Part shown: positions 1 through 8,751 of the stretch, piece by piece
Layout of the letters: the number at the start of each line of letters is the position of its first letter
Position numbering within the stretch: position 1 is the first letter of the stretch
DNA from: CAVYUC01 sp963771595
Lineage (GTDB): Bacteria > Bacteroidota > Bacteroidia > Bacteroidales > Prolixibacteraceae
Reading direction: 5' to 3'
Assembly (NCBI GenBank): GCA_963771595.1
Contig: CAVYUC010000020.1
Coordinates: forward strand, 1 to 64,000
DNA: 64,000 bases
Made by a program: the position numbers and the translations under genes
Notes under the pieces: generated by a model
What the model was told of the DNA's origin: nothing
The model's input: the letters and a program-made list of their open reading frames with translations, nothing else
Databases searched by the model: none

Positions 1-2845
1 TACACCGGAAGGTTTGACCAGCGATAATTATGATATCACATTTGAAAACGGACAACTCTCCGTTACCAAAGCCGACCTGACAGTTACCGCAATTGACGAT
101 TCTAAAGTTTACGACGAACTCGCTTACAGCGGTGGAAACGGCGTAACTTATGACGGTTTTGTCAACGGCGAAACAGAAGCTGTGCTGGGTGGTACGCTGG
201 CATACTAGGTACAAGCCAGGGGGCAACCAATGTCGGAACTTACGTGATTACACCGGAAGGTCTGACCAGCGATAATTATGATATCACATTTGAAAACGGA
301 CAACTCTCCGTTACCAAAGCCGACCTGACAGTTACCGCAATTGACGATTCTAAAGTTTACGACGGACTCGCTTACAGCGGTGGAAACGGCGTAACTTATG
401 ACGGTTTTGTCAACGGCGAAACAGAAGCTGTGCTGGGTGGTACGCTGGCATATTCAGGTACAAGCCAGGGGGCAACCAATGTCGGAACTTACGTGATTAC
501 ACCGGAAGGTCTGACCAGCGATAATTATGATATCACATTTGAAAACGGACAACTCTCCGTTACCAAAGCCGACCTGACAGTTACCGCAATTGACGATTCT
601 AAAGTTTACGACGGACTCGCTTACAGCGGTGGAAACGGCGTAACTTATGACGGTTTTGTCAACGGCGAAACAGAAGCTGTGCTGGGTGGTACGCTGGCAT
701 ATTCAGGTACAAGCCAGGGGGCAACCAATGTCGGAACTTACGTGATTACACCGGAAGGTCTGACCAGCGATAATTATGATATCACATTTGAAAACGGACA
801 ACTCTCCGTTACCAAAGCCGACCTGACAGTTACCGCAATTGACGATTCTAAAGTTTACGACGGACTCGCTTACAGCGGTGGAAACGGCGTAACTTATGAC
901 GGTTTTGTCAACGGCGAAACAGAAGCTGTGCTGGGTGGTACGCTGGCATATTCAGGTACAAGCCAGGGGGCAACCAATGTCGGAACTTACGTGATTACAC
1001 CGGAAGGTCTGACCAGCGATAATTATGATATCACATTTGAAAACGGACAACTCTCCGTTACCAAAGCCGACCTGACAGTTACCGCAATTGACGATTCTAA
1101 AGTTTACGACGGACTCGCTTACAGCGGTGGAAACGGCGTAACTTATGACGGTTTTGTAACGGCGAAACAGAAGCTGTGCTGGGTGGTACGCTGGCATATT
1201 CAGGTACAAGCCAGGGGGCAACCAATGTCGGAACTTACGTGATTACACCGGAAGGTCTGACCAGCGATAATTATGATATCACATTTGAAAACGGACAACT
1301 CTCCGTTACCAAAGCCGACCTGACAGTTACCGCAATTGACGATTCTAAAGTTTACGACGGACTCGCTTACAGCGGTGGAAACGGCGTAACTTATGACGGT
1401 TTTGTCAACGGCGAAACAGAAGCTGTGCTGGGTGGTACGCTGGCATATTCAGGTACAAGCCAGGGGGCAACCAATGTCGGAACTTACGTGATTACACCGG
1501 AAGGTCTGACCAGCGATAATTATGATATCACATTTGAAAACGGACAACTCTCCGTTACCAAAGCCGACCTGACAGTTACCGCAATTGACGATTCTAAATA
1601 CTGTGGACAGCTCAATCCAAAGTTTACCGTATCATACGATGGATTTGTCAATGGTGAAAATGAATCCGTATTGGGAGGAACATTGGCTTTCACGACAGCT
1701 GCTGACGTATACAGCACTGGAGCAAAATACTCTGTAACCCCATCTGGATTAACTTCCGGGAACTATACGATAACGTTTGAAGATGGCACTCTCACAATCC
1801 TTGTCGTCTCCATCGACGCCTCCGCCTCTTCCAACCCTGTAGCTCTTGGCTCAAATGCTACATTAAGTGCAACGGTTGTTGATGAAAATTCAAATCCGAT
1901 AGAAGGTGTATTAGTTACTTTCAGCCTGGATGATGTTGTGGCGAGTACGGCTACGACTAATGCAAACGGGATTGCTACGTTACCAAGTGTTTCCGTGCCG
2001 GAAGTTCAGTTTATAAAGTAACTGCAATTGCAGGAGGTGATTGCTGTGAACCATCCGTTGCCTACCTCCCTGTCTATGACCCATCAGCCGGATTTGTAAC
2101 CGGTGGTGGCTGGATATGGTCACCTGCCGGAGCTTATGACGCAGATCAATCACTTGAAGGTAAAGCCAATTTCGGTTTTGTAGCCAAATACAAAAAAGGA
2201 AAAACTGCAATTCCGGAAGTGGATGGTAATACCGAATTCCAGTTTAAAGCCGGCAATTTGAATTTCAAAAGTCAATTGCACGAATCAGGGTCACTGGTTA
2301 TCTCCGGAGGCAAGGCTACTTATCGTGGTGAAGGAACAATTAACGGAGAGGGTTCTTATAAATTCACCCTGGTGGCTTTCGATGGCGACTGGAACGACGG
2401 TACTGCCCCCGACCGGTTCCGCATCAAAATCTGGGGTAATAATGGAATTGTCTACGACAATGCCATGGGCACAGATGATAATTCGGATGATGCAACAGAA
2501 TTGGGTGGCGGCTCCATCGTTATACACGAAGTGAAATCCAACGGCAAAAACAAATCCGGATTCATTGAACCTGAATTTGAGTACGCCAACCTCAACGTTT
2601 ACCCGAACCCGTTTACCGACAGGGTACAGTTTGAGTTTGTGTCGCCGGAGCCCGTAAATGCACGAATTGATGTGTATGACATGACCGGCCGGATGGTAAA
2701 AACTGTATTTGAAGGTCCGGTGGAAGGTGGCGTAAATTACAATGCCGTATTCAAACCACAATCCGAAATCAGCGGATTCTACCTTTACCGGATGACACTG
2801 GGCGAAGCAGTATATAACGGTAAATTGATTTACAACAAAAAATAA
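1..2845 (+). pseudogene. Large secreted MBG-repeat protein with T9SS sorting domain, 5' end outside window, three apparent frameshifts
   Basis: The N-terminus lies before the window. Six near-identical 83-residue MBG-type repeats (recurring KADLTVTAIDDSKVYDG) are followed by a diverged repeat, an Ig-like/invasin-like segment (about 1800-2000), a segment resembling a post-COAP domain (GFVTGGGWIWSP, about 2090-2530), and a C-terminal T9SS type A sorting domain beginning YPNPFTDR (about 2590-2845). Family knowledge says such proteins cross the outer membrane by T9SS and are anchored or released as adhesin-like surface proteins. Reading is interrupted near 208, 1157 and 2000. Each break fits loss of one base, and after three losses the original frame returns. 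The near-perfect identity between repeats makes assembly or read error as likely as true decay, so 'pseudogene' is provisional. Confidence 0.75.
23..1597 (+). repeat. Tandem 249-bp coding repeats, six full units plus a partial unit
   Basis: The marker gataattatg occurs at 23, 271, 520, 769, 1018, 1266 and 1515. Intervals are 248, 249, 249, 249, 248 and 249 bp. The two short intervals each carry a one-base deletion, near 208 (with a substitution) and near 1157. Otherwise the units look identical by eye, apart from D-to-E and synonymous changes in the first copy. The seventh unit diverges after 1597. The array probably extends upstream of the window. Such homogeneity implies recent expansion or gene conversion. 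Confidence 0.95.
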
Positions 2846-2883
2846 CAGTTTATACCGCACTGTAAATTGAGCTTAAAATTAAA

Positions 2884-2916
2884 AACCGGCAGAACCAGAT
2901 TCTGCCGGTTTTTTTT
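2884..2916 (+). terminator. Rho-independent terminator after the MBG protein
   Basis: An aaccggcaga/tctgccggtt stem with a short loop is followed by a run of T, 40 bp after the stop codon at 2845. Confidence 0.85.
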
Positions 2917-3045
2917 AGTCAGTAACCCGTAACGTCACCACCAGCACAGTCATTTCGAATAAGGAACATGTAAAGAAAGATGTCTTCAGGTGGCATCTTT
3001 TTGTAATTTTAACCGATTCCTGTTTGCCTGATATGTCTCAATTCT

Positions 3046-3100
3046 TCAGTACTCACAAATTTCATCCTCAGTACTCACGGAGTTAATCTTCAGTACTGAA
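3046..3100 (+). promoter_or_regulatory. Three direct repeats of TCAGTACT at 22-bp spacing
   Basis: TCAGTACTCAC occurs at 3046-3056 and 3068-3078, and TCAGTACTGAA at 3090-3100. The start-to-start distance is 22 bp both times, close to two helical turns, so the boxes lie on one face of the DNA. Each includes the palindrome AGTACT. They sit about 90-145 bp upstream of the predicted promoter of the HU-like gene. A regulator-binding role is inference. Confidence 0.35.
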
Positions 3101-3162
3101 ATTTTAGGAGATCACAGGTTATTTTTTGGATTATCTGAATTCAACCTGCAAAAAAAAACAGG

Positions 3163-3197
3163 TTGTGTTTTTATAATGACAGGATTAATTATTTTTG
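3163..3197 (+). promoter_or_regulatory. Probable Bacteroidota-type promoter of the HU-like gene
   Basis: TATTTTTG at 3190-3197 matches the -7 consensus TAnnTTTG exactly. A T-rich element (ttgtgtttt, from 3163) lies at roughly the -33 position, with no exact TTTG. The predicted transcription start leaves a leader of about 110 nt before 3313. Confidence 0.45.
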
Positions 3198-3312
3198 AAC
3201 TATTGAAATACCGGATTATCAAAACAATAAACTATCAATAAAGTCAAATGCAATATTCTTAAGCTGCTGGCAAACTTATATATCAAAACTTATATAACCA
3301 AAAACTTTTAGT

Positions 3313-3693
3313 ATGATTCAGATAAAACAAATTGCCAAACCAAATCCGTTTGATTCGGAAAATCCAGTGTATTATTATGCTTCGGCTGTACACAGCGGAA
3401 AATTAACTATTGAGGATCTTGCCACAGAAGTAGCCGAACGCTGTTCACTCCGGTGTTCCGATGTAATTGGGGCATTGATAGCATTAATGGATGTTATACC
3501 CGAAAACCTGATAAAAGGGAAGGTGGTTACACTGGGCGAACTGGGCAGTTTTTACCTTACAGTAAAAAGTGAAGGAGTAAAAAATCCGGATGAACTGACC
3601 AAAGGAATGGTTAAAGGGGTAAAAATCCAATACCGCCCAACCAAAAAGTTTAAAACTAAATTAAAAATAATTGATGTTGGCTTTAAGAGTTGA
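3313..3693 (+). CDS. HU-related DNA-binding protein
   Basis: A 126-residue protein of the HU/IHF-related family common in Bacteroidota. It has an N-terminal leader (MIQIKQIAKPNPFDSENPVY) typical of the HU-related subfamily, a helical dimerisation part (about 25-70, with LCSDV- and GALIAL-like helices) and a basic C-terminal arm (about 95-120, GVKIQYRPTKKFKTK). These are histone-like proteins that bend or compact DNA in the nucleoid. The gene stands alone between intergenic regions and has a promoter match upstream. Several paralogues per genome are usual in this phylum, so a specific role cannot be assigned. Confidence 0.85.
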   Translation: MIQIKQIAKPNPFDSENPVYYYASAVHSGKLTIEDLATEVAERCSLRCSDVIGALIALMDVIPENLIKGKVVTLGELGSFYLTVKSEGVKNPDELTKGMVKGVKIQYRPTKKFKTKLKIIDVGFKS

Positions 3694-4006
3694 AACCCTT
3701 ATTTCGTAATCATTTTTAAACGATTATTACCGGATTATTAAACTTCATCAAACATGTTGTTTCAAATTTTGGTGCCTGGTTTACCAACATACAGAAGACA
3801 ATTCTGAACGCTGTTTTTGTATATTCAGGTTAACATAACACTCTAAAATCAATCACAACATTCCCGTAACTGCAAATAAACTTATTCGTCGACTTAAACA
3901 AAGTCTTCATCTCCTGAAAGAGGTTATCCGGCATCGCAGTCTATATTCAGACTAAAAGATGTTTTAATTTTAATGTATTAACATTAAATCATTTAAAATT
4001 CCGGTT
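3694..4006. other. Intergenic region without recognised features
   Basis: About 310 bp of A+T-rich sequence between the HU-like gene and the haloperoxidase remnant. No ORF with family resemblance, no strong hairpin and no exact TAnnTTTG promoter was seen. Confidence 0.5.
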
Positions 4007-4476
4007 ATGAATAAAAATTTACAGTTTATTGGAAGCACTTTAATGGTGTGTATCGCAATGGTTGCCTGCGAAAAGTATGAATCCGATCCTGTACAGGACA
4101 ACGGGGAACTTAAACGTGCCAATAACGGCATGATAAAATCGTACGACAATACGATGGTGTTGAAATGGGATGAAGCCTTAAGTATGGCGATTGACAGCAA
4201 GATGCCGCTTGCCAGTGGAATCAAGAATTTATGCAATGGTACCATTGGCAATGCATGATGCACTTAACAACGTTGATTCCCAAGTATGAAACCTATGCAA
4301 TGGATAACAGCTGGAACGATGGGAAGGAAGTGTCGAAAAAAACAATTTATTCTGCTGCTGATGCAGCGGTGGCACAGGCAGCACACGACGTTCTGGTAAC
4401 GCTGTATCCGCCTTCAAATCCAATCGTCGATATTTCAATCTCAATGCAGATGCATTCTTTCGACTTTAAATTATGA
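4007..4476 (+). pseudogene. Truncated, frameshifted vanadium haloperoxidase/PAP2-type lipoprotein
   Basis: The first frame encodes a lipoprotein signal with lipobox (VACEK), then MVLKWDEALSMAIDSKMP. Near 4221-4226 homology continues in the next frame as RIYAMVPLAMHDALNNV, and near 4275 in a third frame as IPKYETYAMDNSWNDG and AADAAVAQAAHDVL. Spliced, these match the N-terminal third of vanadium-dependent haloperoxidase-like PAP2 proteins, whose usual length exceeds 400 residues. The C-terminal domain that carries the vanadate/phosphate-binding residues is missing: the reading runs into the duplicated segment starting at 4450. The family oxidises halides or removes phosphate. This copy cannot encode an active enzyme. 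Family assignment is by motif recall only. Confidence 0.65.
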
Positions 4477-4748
4477 TTAATGGATGACACAACCTGAAGT
4501 TTTCGACAGAAAGGGCTCAAAAAAACTTGACCTCTGATTTTTTTCTGGTTTTCGAATAATTAATGTCACAATAGATTTAATTTCACAACACTTCTTCAGG
4601 AATGATTATTGAATTTATGTGCAATTATATATGGTGCAAATAAAATGAGTGACATTCATCGTTAATTACTAAACCTTTTTAAACAGCCGGCGTTTTATAT
4701 GTATAACACATTAAAAATTCACAGTATGAAAAAAATATTAATTTTAAT
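4450..4748 (+). repeat. Left copy of a 299-bp direct duplication flanking the IS66 element
   Basis: This segment matches 6446-6744 with no indels and three mismatches (4708, 4737 and 4741 versus 6704, 6733 and 6737). It ends exactly at the left inverted repeat of the IS, while the right copy starts exactly after the right inverted repeat. It contains the upstream region and first codons of the gene intact at 6722. Here that start (4726) reads only eight codons (MKKILILM) before a stop inside the IS. Confidence 0.9.
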
Positions 4749-6445
4749 GTAACTACTCAGGTACATGATGGGAACAAATATAATAAAAATTAGAATCACA
4801 TTTTTTTTCATATAACTCAATTTATTTGAAGTGAAGGGGATTTTTGAGCTTTGATTTCATTTAGGCAATTCTCATAGAGGTTCAAATGGAAAATAGTAGT
4901 TTAAGGTTAAATATTGTTGATAACTAATGGTTCTGGTGTTTATAAAGAGCTGACAAAATATTTGAGAGTTGGTGTTGCATATACGGATATTTGGATAAAA
5001 CAAAGAAGTAATGGTTTCAAAAGAGGAGTTAAGAAAGCTGGACAAAGAACAACTGGTTGATTTAGTATATGATATTTTGATAAAGGTTGATGACTTAACA
5101 GCACAGGTTAAGATGCTTCAGACTGAAGTTAACTGGCTTAAGACAAGTAAAAACAGTGGTAACAGTTCGCTTCCTACATCTCAAGACATATACCGACAAA
5201 AGAATCAAAGCCTTCGTGAAAAGAGCAATAAGAAACCAGGTGGGCAACCAGGACATAAAGGAGATACACTACTGATGTCACGGAATACTGACAATGTAAT
5301 AGAACACAAACGAAATGAGAACTGCTTGAGATGTGGTAAGATTCACTCTGAAGAAGCATATCAAATGATAGGCAAAAGACAAGTAATAGACATAACAATA
5401 ATTAAAGAGAGTATTATAGAACAACAGATTTTTCAATTAACCTGCAGTTGTGGGTGCGTTACTGAAGGATATTATACTGCCGGTATAACAGCTCCTGTGC
5501 AATATGGGAATAATTTGATTTCCCTGACAGCTTATCTAAGTTCCCGGCAGTATGTACTCTATAATCGCTTATCAGAACTTATAAAAAGCATAACAAATAT
5601 TTCCATAAGCGAGGGCACCATATATAACATGCTAAACAAAGCTGCCAATATGGTACTTCCAATATATGAAGGTATAAAACAGGAGATTTCAAAAGCCATC
5701 ACAATCGGTGGAGATGAAACCGGCGTTAAAGTGAATAAAGACAAATCCTGGGCGTGGACCTGGCAGAGCTTACTTGCAACATATATCACTATTTCCCCAA
5801 GCAGGGGGTTTGCAACAATCATGGGAACCTTTCCTGATGGATTTCCCCAGGCGACACTGGTAAGCGACTCATGGGCGGCACAGTTAAAAACTCCGGCTAA
5901 AAGACACCAGTTGTGCCTGGCACATCTACTACGGGAACTAAACTTTCTCCATGAATTGTACAAAATCAAATGGATAACTGAGATGAAAGAAGTATTGTCA
6001 AGTGCAATTAAACTGAAGAAAAGAATGACTCCCGAATGGTATGATTTGCCATTTAAAGAAAGGAGTGATTTGCTTAGAAAATTTGATGAGTTGATAAATC
6101 AGGAACTGCCAGATAAGTATTCCAAAATATTAACTTTTAAAAAGAGACTAAAGAAACGAAAGAACCAGGTATTCAACTTTCTGTTTTATCCGGATGTGCC
6201 ATTTGATAACAATGCTTCAGAACGTGCAATCCGCAATCTGAAAGTAAAACAAAAAGTTTCCGGGGGCTTTCGTTCTGAAAGAGGAGCAGAAATATTTGCA
6301 ATACTACGATCTGTTGTTGATACAATAATCAAGAAAGGTGGTAATCCATCTGAATCAATCCGGTTTGCCATTAATGTTGCTTCCTGTAAAAATGAATTTT
6401 CATTCAAGAACAGGTATTAATTATCAATCCGACCTGAGTAGTTAC
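4749..6445 (+). mobile_element. IS66-family insertion sequence, single-transposase type, 1697 bp
   Basis: Perfect 14-bp terminal inverted repeats: gtaactactcaggt at 4749-4762 and its reverse complement at 6432-6445. The only gene inside is an intact IS66-type transposase. The accessory tnpA/tnpB genes of classical IS66 elements are absent, as in the ISBst12-like subgroup. No 8-bp target duplication is visible (left flank attttaat, right flank atgcattc). Instead the flanks are a 299-bp direct duplication. Confidence 0.9.
5011..6420 (+). CDS. IS66-family transposase
   Basis: A 469-residue transposase that cuts and joins the element's ends. It has an N-terminal leucine-rich helical region (about 6-45), a basic GGQPGHKG segment (77-84), a Cys-containing zinc-finger-like region (NCLRCGK 104-110, CSCGC 145-149) and the DDE catalytic domain. 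Likely catalytic residues are D235 in GGDETG, D286 in SDSW and E404 in NASERAIRN. Length and motifs fit a complete IS66/ISBst12-type enzyme. The gene fills most of the element and stops 25 bp before its right end. No frameshift is seen, so it may be active. Confidence 0.93.
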   Translation: MVSKEELRKLDKEQLVDLVYDILIKVDDLTAQVKMLQTEVNWLKTSKNSGNSSLPTSQDIYRQKNQSLREKSNKKPGGQPGHKGDTLLMSRNTDNVIEHKRNENCLRCGKIHSEEAYQMIGKRQVIDITIIKESIIEQQIFQLTCSCGCVTEGYYTAGITAPVQYGNNLISLTAYLSSRQYVLYNRLSELIKSITNISISEGTIYNMLNKAANMVLPIYEGIKQEISKAITIGGDETGVKVNKDKSWAWTWQSLLATYITISPSRGFATIMGTFPDGFPQATLVSDSWAAQLKTPAKRHQLCLAHLLRELNFLHELYKIKWITEMKEVLSSAIKLKKRMTPEWYDLPFKERSDLLRKFDELINQELPDKYSKILTFKKRLKKRKNQVFNFLFYPDVPFDNNASERAIRNLKVKQKVSGGFRSERGAEIFAILRSVVDTIIKKGGNPSESIRFAINVASCKNEFSFKNRY

Positions 6446-6744
6446 ATGCATTCTTTCGACTTTAAATTATGATTAATGGATGACACAACCTGAAGTTTTC
6501 GACAGAAAGGGCTCAAAAAAACTTGACCTCTGATTTTTTTCTGGTTTTCGAATAATTAATGTCACAATAGATTTAATTTCACAACACTTCTTCAGGAATG
6601 ATTATTGAATTTATGTGCAATTATATATGGTGCAAATAAAATGAGTGACATTCATCGTTAATTACTAAACCTTTTTAAACAGCCGGCGTTTTATATGTAT
6701 AACCCATTAAAAATTCACAGTATGAAAAAAATTTTACTTTTAAT
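6446..6744 (+). repeat. Right copy of the 299-bp duplication flanking the IS66 element
   Basis: It begins at the first base after the IS right end and supplies the upstream region and first codons of the gene at 6722. It therefore leaves that gene intact despite the insertion. See the left copy at 4450-4748. Confidence 0.9.
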
Positions 6745-7540
6745 TATTTTAATTACAGGTGGTTTTATAACCATCAATGCGCAACCGGCTGAATTCATGG
6801 TGACTTTTGAAAACGAATCGGATACGGCAGGTTGGCTGGTTTTTGCGAATGGAGCTGCTCCGGCAGCCGATGATGTAACAGTTGTTGAAAACCCGGATAC
6901 TACGGGAATTAACGAAACGGAAATGGCCCTGCGGTTTGTTGTGAATGCTGATGCTGATCCATGGGTCGGGATGGTGGATAATTTTAGTTATGCAGGGGAT
7001 AATGCCTTGGCTATTACTGAAGAAAACCACATTTTTACCATGATGGTTTATAAAACCGAAATAAGTAATGTGGGACTGAAACTTGAACGCGAAACAGGCG
7101 GAGGGGACAACGTCGAAATTGTTCTTCCGAATACCCTTGTTGATCAATGGGAAGTTATGAATTTCGATTTTTCGGATGCCATTGGAAAGACTTTTGAAGC
7201 GTTGACCATATTTCCTGATTTCCCGGACATCCGGACAGATAGTACTGTGGTTTACCTTGACAACATCTCCTTTGGGGAAAGAGGAACCACAGCGGCTCGT
7301 CTGTCTGAAAAAATGGATATAAAAATTTATCCGAATCCGGCCAGCGACAGGTTGTTTGTGCAGTATCCGCAAATGACCGGCTATACCATCAGAAACCTTC
7401 TTGGTCAGGCTGTGGAACAGTTGGATTTTGGGGTTACCGATCACAAAACAATTGAGATCGATAAGTTAAAGAGTGGAATTCATTTCATTACAGTGCAGTC
7501 GAAAAATGGAATTCACACCACCCGATTTGTAAAAAAATAG
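6722..7540 (+). CDS. Secreted protein with T9SS type A sorting domain, function unknown
   Basis: A 272-residue protein. I chose the start at 6722 because it gives a clean signal peptide (MKKILLLIILITGGFITINAQ); an in-frame ATG at 6695 would add nine residues. The middle part (about 20-190) is acidic, begins FMVTFENESDTAGW and ends VVYLDNISFGE, which resembles galactose-binding-like/CBM jelly-roll modules that end in 'LDNI'. The last 75 residues form a T9SS sorting domain (IYPNPASDRL ... GIHFITVQSKNG ... RFVKK), so secretion through T9SS is expected. The gene lies just right of the IS66 element, and its upstream region is the right copy of the duplication. Substrate or binding partner unknown. 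Confidence 0.8.
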   Translation: MKKILLLIILITGGFITINAQPAEFMVTFENESDTAGWLVFANGAAPAADDVTVVENPDTTGINETEMALRFVVNADADPWVGMVDNFSYAGDNALAITEENHIFTMMVYKTEISNVGLKLERETGGGDNVEIVLPNTLVDQWEVMNFDFSDAIGKTFEALTIFPDFPDIRTDSTVVYLDNISFGERGTTAARLSEKMDIKIYPNPASDRLFVQYPQMTGYTIRNLLGQAVEQLDFGVTDHKTIEIDKLKSGIHFITVQSKNGIHTTRFVKK

Positions 7541-7563
7541 AAAGTAGTTCTTCAGATTGCTCA

Positions 7564-7602
7564 AAAGCTGCCTGCACAATAACAGAGGCAGCTTTTTCTT
7601 TT
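7564..7602 (+). terminator. Rho-independent terminator after the T9SS cargo gene
   Basis: An aagctgcct/aggcagctt stem is followed by a T-rich tract, about 25 bp after the stop at 7540. Confidence 0.85.
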
Positions 7603-7604
7603 CT

Positions 7605-8175
7605 TGTAGAAACCGTTTTCAATTAAAAAAATACTTCCTACACATTCCGAAGATAAATGCTGATTTTATGATTTCACCGAAAATCAGCGCAATCAGCGGG
7701 AAATAAAATCCTGTGCCTGCAGCTATTTATTTTCGCTTCCAGCGAATCAAACCACTTGACGCACAGTAAAAAGGAAATAAGAAATACCGAATAACAAAAA
7801 TCAGGATATTCTGAAAAAAAACCGTTTTCAATTAAAGAAATACTTCCTTCACATTCCGAAGATAAACGCTGATTATATGATTTCTGCGAAAATCAGCGCA
7901 ATCAGCGAGAAATAAAATCCTGTGCCTGCAGCTATTTATTTTCGCTTCCAGCGAATCAAACCACATATAGGTAAAAGGAAATAAGAAATACCGAATAACA
8001 AAAATCAGGATATTCTGAAAAAAAATCGTTTCAATTAAAAAAATACTTCCTTCACATTCCGAAGATAAATGCTGATTATATGATTTCTGCGAAAATCAGC
8101 GCAATCAGCGGGAAATAAAAATCCTGTGCCTGCAGCTATTTATTTTCGCTTCCAGCGAATCAAACCACTTGACAT
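7605..8175. repeat. Three tandem copies of a ~205-210 bp intergenic repeat
   Basis: Copies begin near 7612, 7821 and 8026 (cgttttcaattaaa in the first two, cgtttcaattaaa in the third). Each contains tacttcc, a hairpin-forming aaaatcagcgcaatcagcg block, cctgtgcctgcagc and tttcgcttccagcgaatcaaacca. The last copy is cut at about 8173. Differences are scattered substitutions and small indels. No coding potential is seen. It looks like a non-coding palindromic repeat family filling the gap between 7540 and 8239. Confidence 0.85.
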
Positions 8176-8238
8176 GGAAAACCTCATAATTTGCATTTTA
8201 GCCCATTTTTTTGTATATAATAAAGAAGGAGTTGAATT

Positions 8239-8649
8239 ATGAAAACAAAAAAGTTAACACCATTAAAAATCATATTACTATTATTACCGTTAGTGCTTGT
8301 TTTGTTTCTGCAATGCGATAACCAGGAGACGGAAACAATGGAAGTAACAGCAACCGCATACAATTCGCTGCCGGAACAAACACATGCCGAACATCCGGAC
8401 ATTACAGCCTGGGGAGATAAACTAAAACCTGGTATAAAAGGAATTGCAGTTTCACGCGATTTATTAAACATGGGCCTCACATATAATACCGAAGTAAAAA
8501 TCGAGGGACTCTCCGGCACCTATACCGTTTTGGATAAAATGAACAAACGCTGGACAAAAAGAATCGACATTTATATGGGGCAAAATAAGGAACGTGCAAA
8601 GGAATGGGGCCGGAAGAAAGTGGAAATCAGCTGGATTCAGGAAGAATAA
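8239..8649 (+). CDS. 3D-domain lipoprotein (RlpA/MltA-like double-psi barrel)
   Basis: A 136-residue protein with a lipoprotein signal ending LFLQC (lipidated Cys26). The mature part carries the 3D domain: VTATAYNS at about 37-44, ITAWGDKLKPG, a central GIAVSRDLL and a C-terminal TYTVLDKMNKRWTKRIDIYMG, where a conserved Asp of the family lies. 3D domains adopt a double-psi beta barrel related to lytic transglycosylase MltA and RlpA, and usually act on or near peptidoglycan. An aaggag ribosome-binding site lies just upstream. Enzymatic activity is not proven. Confidence 0.8.
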   Translation: MKTKKLTPLKIILLLLPLVLVLFLQCDNQETETMEVTATAYNSLPEQTHAEHPDITAWGDKLKPGIKGIAVSRDLLNMGLTYNTEVKIEGLSGTYTVLDKMNKRWTKRIDIYMGQNKERAKEWGRKKVEISWIQEE

Positions 8650-8751
8650 AACATTTATTCGCTAACCATTTTTTGTACTTAACATTTGCAGGAAATAAGT
8701 TTTTTACAAAAAAAAATCTTATCTTAAGAAAAAGATACAATTTAACAACCT

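Larger units (their letters stand above)
2917..3312. other. Intergenic region upstream of the HU-like gene
   Basis: About 400 bp without a convincing gene. It contains three evenly spaced TCAGTACT boxes (3046-3100) and the probable promoter of the HU-like gene (3163-3197). The remainder is A+T-rich and holds nothing else I recognise. Confidence 0.6.

Noticed and set aside
23..1597. Non-coding satellite or CRISPR-like repeats
   Set aside because: The unit is 83 codons with an open frame encoding an MBG domain; it belongs to a coding gene.
2291..2860. 189-residue minus-strand ORF
   Set aside because: Antisense to the C-terminal part of the MBG protein, including its T9SS domain; composition is that of a shadow.
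4741..6453. 8-bp target duplication of the IS66 element
   Set aside because: The left flank attttaat and right flank atgcattc differ; only the 299-bp duplication is present.
6749..7444. 231-residue minus-strand ORF
   Set aside because: It lies antisense to the well-supported T9SS cargo gene and has no family resemblance.
8170..8195. Sigma-70-like promoter (ttgaca) before the 3D-domain gene
   Set aside because: The spacing to the next TATAAT-like word is wrong, and Bacteroidota use a different consensus.
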